This document shows positions 7,779-14,985 of a DNA stretch of 17,218 nt, one piece after another (position 1 is the first letter of the stretch; each line of letters begins with the position of its first letter). Both the position numbers and the translations under genes were made by a program. The stretch comes from Pseudonocardiales bacterium (GTDB taxonomy: Bacteria > Actinomycetota > Actinomycetes > Mycobacteriales > Jatrophihabitantaceae), in assembly GCA_030840415.1 (NCBI GenBank), contig JAVEEO010000365.1, positions 1-17,218 of the forward strand. The letters run 5' to 3'. Under the pieces are notes generated by a model. It worked only from the letters and a program-made list of their open reading frames with translations, was not told the origin of the DNA and searched no databases.

Positions 7779-9085
7779 CGGAGGGTCATCCGGGCCCGGA
7801 CCGCGTCGCCGTGCGCCGGCAGGTCCTCGGCCTCGGCCAGCGCGAGGACGTGCGGAGCCACCTCGGCCAGCGCCTGCAGGCTGTACTCGACCAGATGGAC
7901 GCCGCGCAGGAAGGACTGCACGCTCAGGCCCGAGGCGTGCCGGGCGGTGCAGCCGGTGGGCAGCACGTGGTTGGAGCCGGCGCAGTAGTCACCCAGCGAC
8001 ACCGGCGAGTGGGCGCCGACGAACACGCAACCGGCGTGCCGGACCCGCTCGGCCCACTTGCGGGCGTCGGCGGTGATCACTTCCAGGTGCTCGGCGGCAT
8101 AGGCGTTGACCACGTCGAGGCCCTGCTCCAGGTCGGCGACCAGCACGATCGCCGACTGCGGCCCGGTCAGCGCGGTACGCACCCGGTCGCGGTGCCGGGT
8201 GCCGGCCACCTGCCGCTGCGTCTCGGCCGAGACGGCGGTGGCGAGTTCGGCCGAGTCGGTGACCAGCACCGAGGCCGCCGACGGGTCGTGCTCGGCCTGG
8301 CTGATCAGGTCGGCGGCGACGTGTACCGGGTCGGCGTGCCGGTCGGCGAGGATGGCGATCTCGGTCGGGCCCGCTTCGGCGTCGATGCCGATCACGCCGC
8401 GCAGCAACCGCTTGGCCGCCGCCACGTAGACGTTGCCGGGCCCGGTCACCAGGTCCACCGGCTCGAGGTCGAACTCCGGATCGCCATAGGCCAGCAGCGC
8501 GATCGCCTGGGCGCCGCCGACGGCGTACACCTCGCTCACCCCGAGCAGCGCGCAGGCGGCCAGGATGCTCGGGTGCGGCAGGCCGCCGAACTCGCGCTGC
8601 GGCGGCGAGCAGACCACCAGCGACCCGACGCCGGCCACCTGGGCCGGCACCACGTTCATCACCACCGAGGACGGGTAGACCGCCAGCCCACCGGGGACGT
8701 AGAGGCCCACCCGGTCGACCGGGATCCACTTCTCGGTGACGCTCGCGCCGGGGGCCAGCTCGACCTCGGTGACGCCGCGGCGCTGCTCGGCAGACACGAT
8801 CCGGACCCGCCGGATCGACTCCTCCAGGGCGGCCCGGACGTCGGGGTCGAGCTCGTCCAGGGCGGTGGCCAGCACCTCGGCCGGCACCCGCGGGTCGGCG
8901 ACGTCCACCCCGTCGAAGCGGGCGGTGGCCTCCCGGGCCCCGGCGTAGCCCCGTTGCCGGACCGCCTCGACCAGCGGGCTGACCGTCGCCAGCGCCGAGC
9001 TGACGTCCGTCGCCGCCCGCGGCAGCAGTCGGCGGAGCTGGGCGGGGCCGGCCGCGGTGGTGGACAAGTCGAGAAGGCGGAGCAC
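7775..9085 (-). CDS. hisD: Histidinol dehydrogenase
   Basis: HisD carries out the last two steps of histidine synthesis, oxidising L-histidinol to L-histidine with NAD+ and zinc. The 436-residue protein aligns in motif order with known HisD: LYVPGG (128-133), the substrate/NAD region VTGPGN (213-218), zinc ligands Q263 and H266 (ISQAEHDP), catalytic E332/H333 (AAEHLE), D366 ([15 protein letters not shown]) and H425 (PAHGDA). Length is typical. It is the first gene of the operon. The GTG start at 9085 has no Shine-Dalgarno sequence, but a TAGACT box ends six bases before it, so the message is probably leaderless. It is divergent from the LON-domain gene. Confidence 0.97.
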   Translation of the reverse strand: MLRLLDLSTTAAGPAQLRRLLPRAATDVSSALATVSPLVEAVRQRGYAGAREATARFDGVDVADPRVPAEVLATALDELDPDVRAALEESIRRVRIVSAEQRRGVTEVELAPGASVTEKWIPVDRVGLYVPGGLAVYPSSVVMNVVPAQVAGVGSLVVCSPPQREFGGLPHPSILAACALLGVSEVYAVGGAQAIALLAYGDPEFDLEPVDLVTGPGNVYVAAAKRLLRGVIGIDAEAGPTEIAILADRHADPVHVAADLISQAEHDPSAASVLVTDSAELATAVSAETQRQVAGTRHRDRVRTALTGPQSAIVLVADLEQGLDVVNAYAAEHLEVITADARKWAERVRHAGCVFVGAHSPVSLGDYCAGSNHVLPTGCTARHASGLSVQSFLRGVHLVEYSLQALAEVAPHVLALAEAEDLPAHGDAVRARMTLR

Positions 9086-9097
9086 GCTGCCAGTCTA
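9086..9097 (-). promoter_or_regulatory. Leaderless promoter candidate for hisD and the his operon
   Basis: On the minus strand, TAGACT (9097-9092) fits the TANNNT -10 consensus. It is followed by exactly six bases and then the GTG of hisD, placing the expected transcription start on the first base of the start codon. No recognisable -35 element is seen at 16-18 bases, and no ribosome binding site precedes the GTG. Confidence 0.55.
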
Positions 9098-9180
9098 GTG
9101 ACTGCGGGTGCGGCCGGATTCGCCGTCGAATCCGTGCCCGGATCGTCTGGCAATGGCGAGCGACCGGGTCCCAACGGCCG

Positions 9181-9192
9181 TACGGTGGGCGA
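9181..9192 (+). promoter_or_regulatory. Leaderless promoter candidate for the LON-domain gene
   Basis: TACGGT (9181-9186) fits TANNNT and ends six bases before the GTG at 9193, mirroring the hisD arrangement on the other strand of the same 107-bp intergenic region. No clear -35 box is visible. Confidence 0.5.
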
Positions 9193-9888
9193 GTGCCTCC
9201 TCCGACACCGGGCAGGACCGAGGTGCTGCCACTGTTCCCGCTGGGAACGGTGCTGGTGCCGGGTATGCGGCTGTCGCTGCACGTCTTCGAGCCGCGCTAC
9301 CGCCAGCTGGTCGCCGACCTGCTCAGCGCCGAGGGCCCGGGCGCCCCGGAGTTCGGGGTGGTCGCGCTGCGCCAGGGCTGGGAGGTCGGCGCGGTCGGCG
9401 ACCTGCACGAGGTGGGCACCTCGGCCCGGGTGACCGACGTGCTGCCGCACGCCGACGGCCGCTGCGACCTTGCCGCGGTCGGCGAGAGCCGGTTCGTGAT
9501 CGAATCGCTGGACACCACGACCAAGCCGTACCTGCTGGGCACCATCCGGCGGCTGGCCGAACCCGAGGGCGAGCTCGATCCGGAACTGCCCGGGTCGGTG
9601 CGGCGCGCGCTGGAACTGCACCTGCGCACCCTGATCGCGCTGCACGCCGAACTCGGCGACGTCGCGGAGACGCTGGATTCCTCGGCCGATGCCCGGACGC
9701 TGTCCTACGCGGTGGCCAAGCTGTCCTCGCTGCCGCTGGCCGACCGCCAGTCCCTGCTCGGCGTCGCCGACACCGCGGCCCGGTTGCGGGCCGGTCGGGC
9801 GGTATTGCGCCGCGAGACCGAACTGATGCGCCAGCTGCACGCGGTCCCGGTCACCGCGGCGACCTTCCGGCGCCCGGGTGCCAGCTGA
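9193..9888 (+). CDS. LON peptidase substrate-binding (N-terminal) domain protein
   Basis: This 231-residue protein consists of a single LON N-terminal domain (PF02190 type). It opens with the characteristic LPLFPLGTVLVPGMRLSLHV followed by FEPRYRQLV, and it has a C-terminal helical bundle. It lacks the AAA+ ATPase and serine/lysine protease domains of Lon protease, so it cannot degrade protein by itself. Stand-alone members are widespread in bacteria; binding of unfolded peptides or an adaptor role is inferred from the domain only. The GTG at 9193 is chosen because the domain starts directly after it and because of the -10-like box six bases upstream. It is divergent from hisD and convergent with the membrane protein gene 21 bases downstream. 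Confidence 0.9.
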   Translation: MPPPTPGRTEVLPLFPLGTVLVPGMRLSLHVFEPRYRQLVADLLSAEGPGAPEFGVVALRQGWEVGAVGDLHEVGTSARVTDVLPHADGRCDLAAVGESRFVIESLDTTTKPYLLGTIRRLAEPEGELDPELPGSVRRALELHLRTLIALHAELGDVAETLDSSADARTLSYAVAKLSSLPLADRQSLLGVADTAARLRAGRAVLRRETELMRQLHAVPVTAATFRRPGAS

Positions 9889-9909
9889 GCATCGGCGCCC
9901 GGCCCGGGC

Positions 9910-10452
9910 TCAGCGGTCGTTGAGGTCCGGATCGGCGCTCAGTCCGACCAGCGCGGTGTAGACCAGCACCCCGAAGAAGGCCTGGACCGCCAGGGCCGGC
10001 AGCGAATGCAGGCTGAGCTGCGGCGCGAACGCGGCATCGACTCGGCGGGCCGGGCTGCCGCTGGGCAGCAACTCCCCGACTGTCCGGGCCAGCACCGAGC
10101 TGAGCACCCCCACCACCGCCAGCGCGGCCAGCACCACCGGGCCGCGGTTGGCGCGCAGCCGCCAGGCGGCCAGCCCGAACACCATGCCGAGGCCGATCGA
10201 CAGCAGCACGAAGCGGCCGTCCCCGGCGATCTGGGACTCGCTCTCGACCGGGACCACGAAGTCCGGCCGGCCCTGGCCGCCGGAGATCAGGTAGGACACC
10301 GAGTGCGGGGACCAGGCCCGCCAGACCAGCCCGGCCAGCACGCCGGCGAGCAGCTGCGCGGCCACCAGCAGCGCCAGCGGCCGCCAGGACCGGTGCGGCC
10401 GGTCGGGCTCGGCCGTCGGAGCGGACCAGGTATCGGTTGCGGCGCCGGTCAT
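9910..10452 (-). CDS. Actinobacterial membrane protein, DUF2567-like
   Basis: This 180-residue protein has about four membrane helices (near residues 25-45, 80-98, 104-124 and 148-170). A roughly 35-residue extracytoplasmic loop after helix 1 contains PDFVVPVESESQIAGDGRF. The arrangement resembles the actinobacterial DUF2567 family, but I assign this from memory of the pattern and am only moderately sure. Function is unknown. The ATG at 10452 has AGGGG about seven bases upstream. It lies directly behind the amidohydrolase: in the unbroken reading frame of that gene the stop codon would overlap this ATG as ATGA, so the two genes form an operon. Confidence 0.8.
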   Translation of the reverse strand: MTGAATDTWSAPTAEPDRPHRSWRPLALLVAAQLLAGVLAGLVWRAWSPHSVSYLISGGQGRPDFVVPVESESQIAGDGRFVLLSIGLGMVFGLAAWRLRANRGPVVLAALAVVGVLSSVLARTVGELLPSGSPARRVDAAFAPQLSLHSLPALAVQAFFGVLVYTALVGLSADPDLNDR

Positions 10453-10621
10453 CGGGTCCCCTGGTCGGTCATCGGTTCCCTCTGGTCGGCGGCGGTCCGG
10501 GCAGCCCGGTGGTTGGGCGCGTTCGGGCTAACGGTAAGCCGACCGTCGGCGAACACCGCACTCGGAGTGCGCCAGACGCCGGGTTCGACGAGCGGGCTGG
10601 CCGGCAGCAGCACCAGTGCGC
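10449..10621 (-). other. Original C-terminal frame of the amidohydrolase, separated by a one-base shift
   Basis: Reading codons from 10619 downward gives ALVLLPASPLVEPGVWRTPS, then AVFADGRLTVS and a tail ending in TGA at 10451-10449. That stop codon overlaps the ATG of the next gene (10452) as ATGA, the normal operon junction. Loss of a single base in the codon after GEPA, for example GAC becoming GC, would explain the break between the two frames. Confidence 0.75.
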
Positions 10622-11746
10622 GGGCTCGCCGACGACCAGCCGCCCGGTACGCCGGCGCACGCCCGCGGCACCGGCGCTGGCCTCGGTGGCCGCCCGCAGC
10701 GCACCGAGTCGGCCCAGCCCGGCGGCGGCGAGCCGGTCCAGCTCGCGCGGGTCCACCGCCGGGGCCGTTGCCGACCGGGCCGAACCGGTTCCGTAGAGCA
10801 GCGGCACCCCGGCGGCCACCAGGTCGGCGGCGTTGGCCGCGGCGTCCCGGCCGGAGCCCTGGGAGAAGAACGACTGCAGGGTGGACGTGACCTTGACACC
10901 GCCGGCGGCCAGCCGCTCGACCAGCACCCGGTCAAGCCGCCCGGTGGGCACGTGGGCCAGCTCGTCCACGCCGGCGTCCAGGGCGCGGCCGACCAGCTCG
11001 ACGGTGAGCGCGTGGGCCAGTACCGGCAGCCCGGTGTCATGGGCGGCCGTCACCACCGCCTGGACCACGGCCGGGGACGGGACCGGACCGGCTCCCGGGC
11101 CCGGGTCCAGGCCGAGCTTGATGAGGTCGGCACCGTCGGCGGCCAGCCGCTGCACCACCCAGCGGGCCTGCGCCGGCGTGCCGACGAGCTCGGTGCCACC
11201 GCCGGACCAGCAATCGGCCTGGTATCCCTGGGGGCTGATCAGCGCCGGCCCGCTGACCGCGACCACCGGCCAGCGGGACGGCGGCGGCTGATGCCCGGTC
11301 CGCCAGCGCAGTGCCTGGTCGAGCGGGGCAGACAGATCGCGGATGCCGACCAGCCCGGTTTCCAGGCCGGTCGCCAGGAAAGTGTTGCCGTCGGCGGCCG
11401 GCTGGTTGCCGGCCAGCCGGCTGAGGTGCACGTGGGCATCGACGATGCCGGGCACCACCCAGTGGTTGACGCCGCCCAGCACCAGCAGCTCGCTGGGCAG
11501 GCCGGAGCGTTCGGCGCGGATGTCGACGATCCGGCCGGCGCCGTCGACCACCACCACGCCGGATCGCGGTTCGGTGGCGCCACCGGCCCACACGGTGCCG
11601 ACAAAGGCGACGCCGCGGCTGGGGCCGGCGCCAGTCTTGAGCCGCCGTGACCGGATCAGCCCCAGGCCGTTGCGGGCGCGCTCGGCCAGCGCCGCGGGCA
11701 ACCGCCGGCTGCGTCGGGACAGCTGCTGGTCCTCGGCGCTCACCAC
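10469..11746 (-). CDS. Amidohydrolase (imidazolonepropionase/prolidase-like), 3' end frameshifted
   Basis: The 425-residue reading frame encodes a metal-dependent amidohydrolase. Visible are the HxH metal motif in VPGIVDAHVHLS (H105, H107), the candidate carbamylated lysine K210 (ADLIKLGLD), H245 (LPVLAHALT) and H265 (DELAHVPTG). Two defects are seen. First, the catalytic aspartate expected after strand 8 (GTD) is glycine, giving LLYGTGSARS with G321. Second, after residue 376 (GEPA) the sequence turns into a Cys/Arg/Pro-rich tail, whereas the neighbouring frame continues with ALVLLPASPLVEPGVWRTPS, a normal amidohydrolase C-terminus. The gene therefore appears shifted by one base near 10620. 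The start is GTG at 11746, or the adjacent GTG at 11743, which has GAAGAT six bases upstream. The substrate is unknown, and the protein as encoded may be inactive. Confidence 0.82.
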   Translation of the reverse strand: MVSAEDQQLSRRSRRLPAALAERARNGLGLIRSRRLKTGAGPSRGVAFVGTVWAGGATEPRSGVVVVDGAGRIVDIRAERSGLPSELLVLGGVNHWVVPGIVDAHVHLSRLAGNQPAADGNTFLATGLETGLVGIRDLSAPLDQALRWRTGHQPPPSRWPVVAVSGPALISPQGYQADCWSGGGTELVGTPAQARWVVQRLAADGADLIKLGLDPGPGAGPVPSPAVVQAVVTAAHDTGLPVLAHALTVELVGRALDAGVDELAHVPTGRLDRVLVERLAAGGVKVTSTLQSFFSQGSGRDAAANAADLVAAGVPLLYGTGSARSATAPAVDPRELDRLAAAGLGRLGALRAATEASAGAAGVRRRTGRLVVGEPAHWCCCRPARSSNPASGALRVRCSPTVGLPLARTRPTTGLPGPPPTRGNR

Positions 11747-11777
11747 TCCATCTTCGCAAGGCGTGCGTTCTGCACAA
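11744..11777 (-). promoter_or_regulatory. Weak leaderless promoter candidate for the amidohydrolase
   Basis: On the minus strand TTGTGC (11777-11772) is followed after 16 bases by GAAGAT (11755-11750). This matches the -10 consensus at its A and final T, and six bases later comes the second GTG of the gene (11743). The fit is partial. Confidence 0.3.
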
Positions 11778-11859
11778 GGTACCTGCCAGGCTTTCCGGGT
11801 CCGAGCCAGTGGCGCCGGGAACTGACGCGGACTGCCTCGCCAGGCGGGAGAATCACCGC

Positions 11860-14589
11860 GTGGCCGGTCCGCTGCTCAACTACAAGTACCGCCTGCCCGG
11901 TCGGCGGCCGGGTGCGGTACCACGCCGCCGGCTGACCGAGCGCGCCGAAGCCGTGACCCGGACGCCGCTCACGCTGGTGTCCGCGCCGGCGGGTTTCGGA
12001 AAGACGACCCTGCTCGCCGAATGGCTTGCCGGGGCTGCCACGGACGGGGCCGCCCTCGCCTGGCTGTCGTTGGACCGGCGCGACAACGACCCGGTGCTGT
12101 TCTGGACCTATGTGGTGACCGCGCTGCGGGCAGCGGCGCCCGGAGTCGGCGAGGCAACGCTCCAGCTGTTGGCCGCGTGCTCGTCCATGGAGAACGCCAC
12201 GCTTGCCGTGCTGCTGAACGAGATCGAGGCCTTGCCGACCACTGTCGTTCTCGGACTGGACGACTACCACGTCATCGACACCCCCGAGATCCACGAAGGA
12301 ATCGAGTTCGTCCTCGAGCACCAGCCGGCGCAGCTGCACCTGATCCTGGCCACTCGAGCCGACCCGCCGCTGCCGCTGGGGCAACTGCGTGCGCGTGGTT
12401 CGCTGGTCGAGGTGCGCGCCGCGGATCTGCGCTTCACCACCGGCGAGGCAACCCGGTATCTCAATGACTGCATGGAACTGGAGCTGAGCGAAGAGAACGT
12501 CGGGATGCTTACCGAGCGCACCGAGGGCTGGATCGCCGCCCTGCAGTTGGCCGCGCTCTCGCTGCAGGGTCGCTCCGACGCCGGCGCCTTCATCGCCGGC
12601 TTCGCCGGTGACGACCGCTTCGTCGTGGACTACCTCGTGGAGGAGGTCCTTGCCCGGCAACCGGATGCCGTCCGGGACTTCCTGCTCCGGACGTCGATCC
12701 TGGACAGCCTCACCGGCCCGCTCTGCGACGCCGTCACCGGCCGCGACGGTGGCAGGGCTGCGCTCATCGCGCTGGAGCGGGCCAATCTCTTTCTCATCCC
12801 GCTCGACGACCGCCGGCAGTGGTACCGCTACCACCACCTGTTCGCGGAGGTGCTGCACGCCCACCTGCTCGACGAACGACCACACGAGGTTGCCGGGCTG
12901 CACCTGCGGGCCAGCGCCTGGTTCGACGCGCACGACGACACCGTGCAGGCAGTCAGCCACGCGCTGGCCGGCGGGGACGCCGGACGGGCCGCGGACCTGA
13001 TGGAACTGGCCATGCCCAGGATGCGCCGCGAGCGGCGGGAAGCCGATCTTGCCCGCTGGATGCGCGAACTGCCCGACGACGTGCTGCGGATCCGGCCGGT
13101 GCTGGCCGTTGCCTTCGTCGGCGCCCTCGCCCAAGGCTCGAAGTTCGAGACCGTGGCCGAGCGGCTCGACGAGGTCGAGGCTCGGGTTCGTTGCGCCGAC
13201 GGCACCTGGCCGCAGCAGCCACCGCCCCACCTGATCGTCGTCGACCGGGACAACTACCGGGCACTGCCGGCGCACATCTGGATGTACCGGGCTGCGCTGG
13301 CGCTGGCGAGCGGGGATCCGGCCGGCACCATCGCGCACGCACGCGAAGCGCTGGCGCTGGCACCCGCGGACGATCCGCTGGCCCGATCGGCAGCCGGCGC
13401 ACTCGCCGGGCTCGCCTCCTGGAGCACCGGTGACCTCGCCGGTGCCCACGCCGCGTATACCGAGTCCGTGGCGGGCCTGACCAGTGCCGGGTTCCTCGCC
13501 GACGTCCTCGGCTGCACCATCACGCTCGGCGACATCCGGCGAACCCAGGGCCGGCTCTCCGCGGCGGTGCGCACCTATCAGCGGGGACTCGACCTGGCCG
13601 CGTCGGTCGGCGGGGGCGAGCCGCTGCGCGGAACGGCCGACATGCAGGTGGGACTGGCGGGCGTGCTGCTCGAACGCAACGACCTCACCGGCGCCCTGGA
13701 ACGGCTGACCATCAGCCAGCAGTTCGGTGACCGCAACGGTCTGCCGCAGAACGCCTACCGCTGGCGGGTTGCCATGGCCCGGCTGCGGGAAGCCGAGGGC
13801 GACCTCGACGAGGCGCTCCGGTTGCTCGACGAGGCGCAGCGCGTCTACGTCGGCGACTTCGCGCCCGACGTGCAGCCGGTTGCCGCGGTGCGCGCCCGGC
13901 TGCGGATCCGGCGCGCGGAGTTGACCCAGGCGCAGGAGTGGGCCGGTGAGCGGCAGTTGAATTCCGAGGACGAGGCGGTGTACCTGCGCGAGTACGAGCA
14001 CCTGACCCTGGCGCGGCTGCTGATCGCCCGGCACCGGGCCGAGCCTGACGCCGACGGGATCGAGGCCGTTCTCGCGTTACTGAACCGACTGCTGGCAGCT
14101 GCCGAACTCGGCGGCCGGGCAGCGAGCGTCCTGGAGATCCGCATGCTGCAGGCCGCTGCGCACGACGCGGGCGGCACCTCCCCGGCCGCGCTCGCCGCGT
14201 TGCACGACGCGGTGACACTCGCCCAGCCCGAGGGCTACCTGCGGTTGTTCCTCGACGAGGGACCACCGATGGCCGGCCTGCTGAAGGCATTGCGAAAGCA
14301 GCCGACCGCCCCGGCCTACCTGGACCGCCTGATCGCGGCCGGCAGCACGATCGCCTCGCTCCCCCAGCGACTGGTCGCGCCACTGAGCGAACGCGAACTG
14401 GAGGTGCTGCGGCTGCTCGGTGGGGATCTCGGCGGCCCGGGGATCGCGCGCCAACTGTCCGTCTCGCTGAACACCGTGCGCACCCACACCAAGAACATCT
14501 ACGCCAAGCTCGGCGTGACCAGTCGCCGGGACGCCGTCCGCCAGGCACGCGCCCTCGGACTCATCCCAGGTGGTCAGCGACCCGGCTGA
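11860..14589 (+). CDS. Large MalT-like (LAL/STAND) LuxR-family transcriptional regulator
   Basis: This 909-residue regulator has three parts. An N-terminal NTPase has Walker A APAGFGKTT (42-50), the MalT-type SLDRRDNDPVLFW segment, and Walker B VVLGLDDYH (D134/D135). A long central region of helical repeats (about 330-800) resembles the TPR-like sensor of MalT. A C-terminal LuxR helix-turn-helix starts at residue 842 (LSERELEVLRLL) and contains SLNTVRTHTKNIYAKL. Such proteins bind an inducer and ATP, oligomerise and activate transcription; the inducer is unknown. The GTG at 11860 is selected because GGGAG lies nine bases upstream and the NTPase domain begins soon after; the frame is open further upstream without support. 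One TTA leucine codon is at 14077. The downstream palindrome and two short genes suggest a local target. Confidence 0.93.
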   Translation: MAGPLLNYKYRLPGRRPGAVPRRRLTERAEAVTRTPLTLVSAPAGFGKTTLLAEWLAGAATDGAALAWLSLDRRDNDPVLFWTYVVTALRAAAPGVGEATLQLLAACSSMENATLAVLLNEIEALPTTVVLGLDDYHVIDTPEIHEGIEFVLEHQPAQLHLILATRADPPLPLGQLRARGSLVEVRAADLRFTTGEATRYLNDCMELELSEENVGMLTERTEGWIAALQLAALSLQGRSDAGAFIAGFAGDDRFVVDYLVEEVLARQPDAVRDFLLRTSILDSLTGPLCDAVTGRDGGRAALIALERANLFLIPLDDRRQWYRYHHLFAEVLHAHLLDERPHEVAGLHLRASAWFDAHDDTVQAVSHALAGGDAGRAADLMELAMPRMRRERREADLARWMRELPDDVLRIRPVLAVAFVGALAQGSKFETVAERLDEVEARVRCADGTWPQQPPPHLIVVDRDNYRALPAHIWMYRAALALASGDPAGTIAHAREALALAPADDPLARSAAGALAGLASWSTGDLAGAHAAYTESVAGLTSAGFLADVLGCTITLGDIRRTQGRLSAAVRTYQRGLDLAASVGGGEPLRGTADMQVGLAGVLLERNDLTGALERLTISQQFGDRNGLPQNAYRWRVAMARLREAEGDLDEALRLLDEAQRVYVGDFAPDVQPVAAVRARLRIRRAELTQAQEWAGERQLNSEDEAVYLREYEHLTLARLLIARHRAEPDADGIEAVLALLNRLLAAAELGGRAASVLEIRMLQAAAHDAGGTSPAALAALHDAVTLAQPEGYLRLFLDEGPPMAGLLKALRKQPTAPAYLDRLIAAGSTIASLPQRLVAPLSERELEVLRLLGGDLGGPGIARQLSVSLNTVRTHTKNIYAKLGVTSRRDAVRQARALGLIPGGQRPG

Positions 14590-14594
14590 GGAGA

Positions 14595-14612
14595 ATCACC
14601 ACATGTGGTGAT
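14595..14612. promoter_or_regulatory. Perfect 18-bp palindrome, putative operator
   Basis: ATCACCACATGTGGTGAT is exactly self-complementary over 18 bases and starts six bases after the LuxR-family gene's stop codon. A further half-site TCACCACGT lies at 14619-14627. The sequence GGAGAATCACC at its left edge (14590-14600) recurs at 11847-11857 just before the LuxR gene's start codon. It looks like a dimeric regulator binding site controlling the next two genes. It lacks a loop and T tract, so it is not a good terminator. Confidence 0.55.
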
Positions 14613-14695
14613 GACCGCTCACCACGTCCACCTCCAGATTGCTCGTAGCACCGGATGCCACCGCCACCACGGTCGGCACAACCGGGCACCGCGCG

Positions 14696-14705
14696 AAGGA
14701 GGTGA
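14696..14705 (+). promoter_or_regulatory. Perfect consensus ribosome binding site
   Basis: AAGGAGGTGA is fully complementary to the 3' end of bacterial 16S rRNA and lies six bases before the TTG at 14712. It decides this unusual start codon. Confidence 0.85.
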
Positions 14706-14711
14706 GCGGCT

Positions 14712-14948
14712 TTGAGGAATCCGGCCGAACTCTACGAGATCTCCGTCATCGGCCGGCTGGCACCGCGGTGGGCGGCCTATTTCGAGGGCATGACCATCAC
14801 CGCACTCGATGACGGCACCACCGTCCTGCACGGCCCGGTCGCCGACCAGTCGGCCCTGCACGGACTACTTCGCCGGCTCAGCGACCTCGGCCTGCCGCTC
14901 GTCTCCGTCAGACCCGTGGCAGCCGGACGCCCAACCGATCCCAGCTGA
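14712..14948 (+). CDS. Small conserved protein of the LuxR-DUF4386 cassette, function unknown
   Basis: This 78-residue soluble protein starts at TTG, fixed by the perfect AAGGAGGTGA six bases upstream. Its pattern, YEISVIGRL then WAAYFEGMTITALDDGTTVLHGPV then DQSALHGLLRRLSDLGLPLVSV, suggests a compact fold of the ferredoxin/ACT kind with strands at about residues 7-13, 27-33, 37-42 and 62-67 and a helix at 44-58. From memory, similar short proteins occur beside MalT-like LuxR regulators and DUF4386 membrane proteins in actinobacteria, but none has a function I can name. The gene is 37 bases upstream of the DUF4386-like gene, and the two probably share an mRNA. A small ligand-binding or regulatory partner role is inference only. 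Confidence 0.8.
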   Translation: MRNPAELYEISVIGRLAPRWAAYFEGMTITALDDGTTVLHGPVADQSALHGLLRRLSDLGLPLVSVRPVAAGRPTDPS

Positions 14949-14985
14949 TCGGCACCCGCACATCCCATCCGAGAAGGAGCACGCC

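Noticed and set aside
7289..9433. Plus-strand open frame of 714 codons over hisB, hisD and the start of the LON gene
   Set aside because: It is antisense to well-defined histidine genes, shows no domain motifs, and runs out of frame into the real LON-domain gene.
9889..9909. GCCCGG-C-CCGGGC inverted repeat between the convergent LON and membrane genes as a terminator
   Set aside because: The loop would be a single base and no T run follows, so it is a palindrome rather than a credible terminator.
11740..14034. Minus-strand open frame of 764 codons opposite the LuxR-type regulator
   Set aside because: It is a shadow of the regulator's codon bias; the plus-strand protein has complete Walker and HTH motifs.
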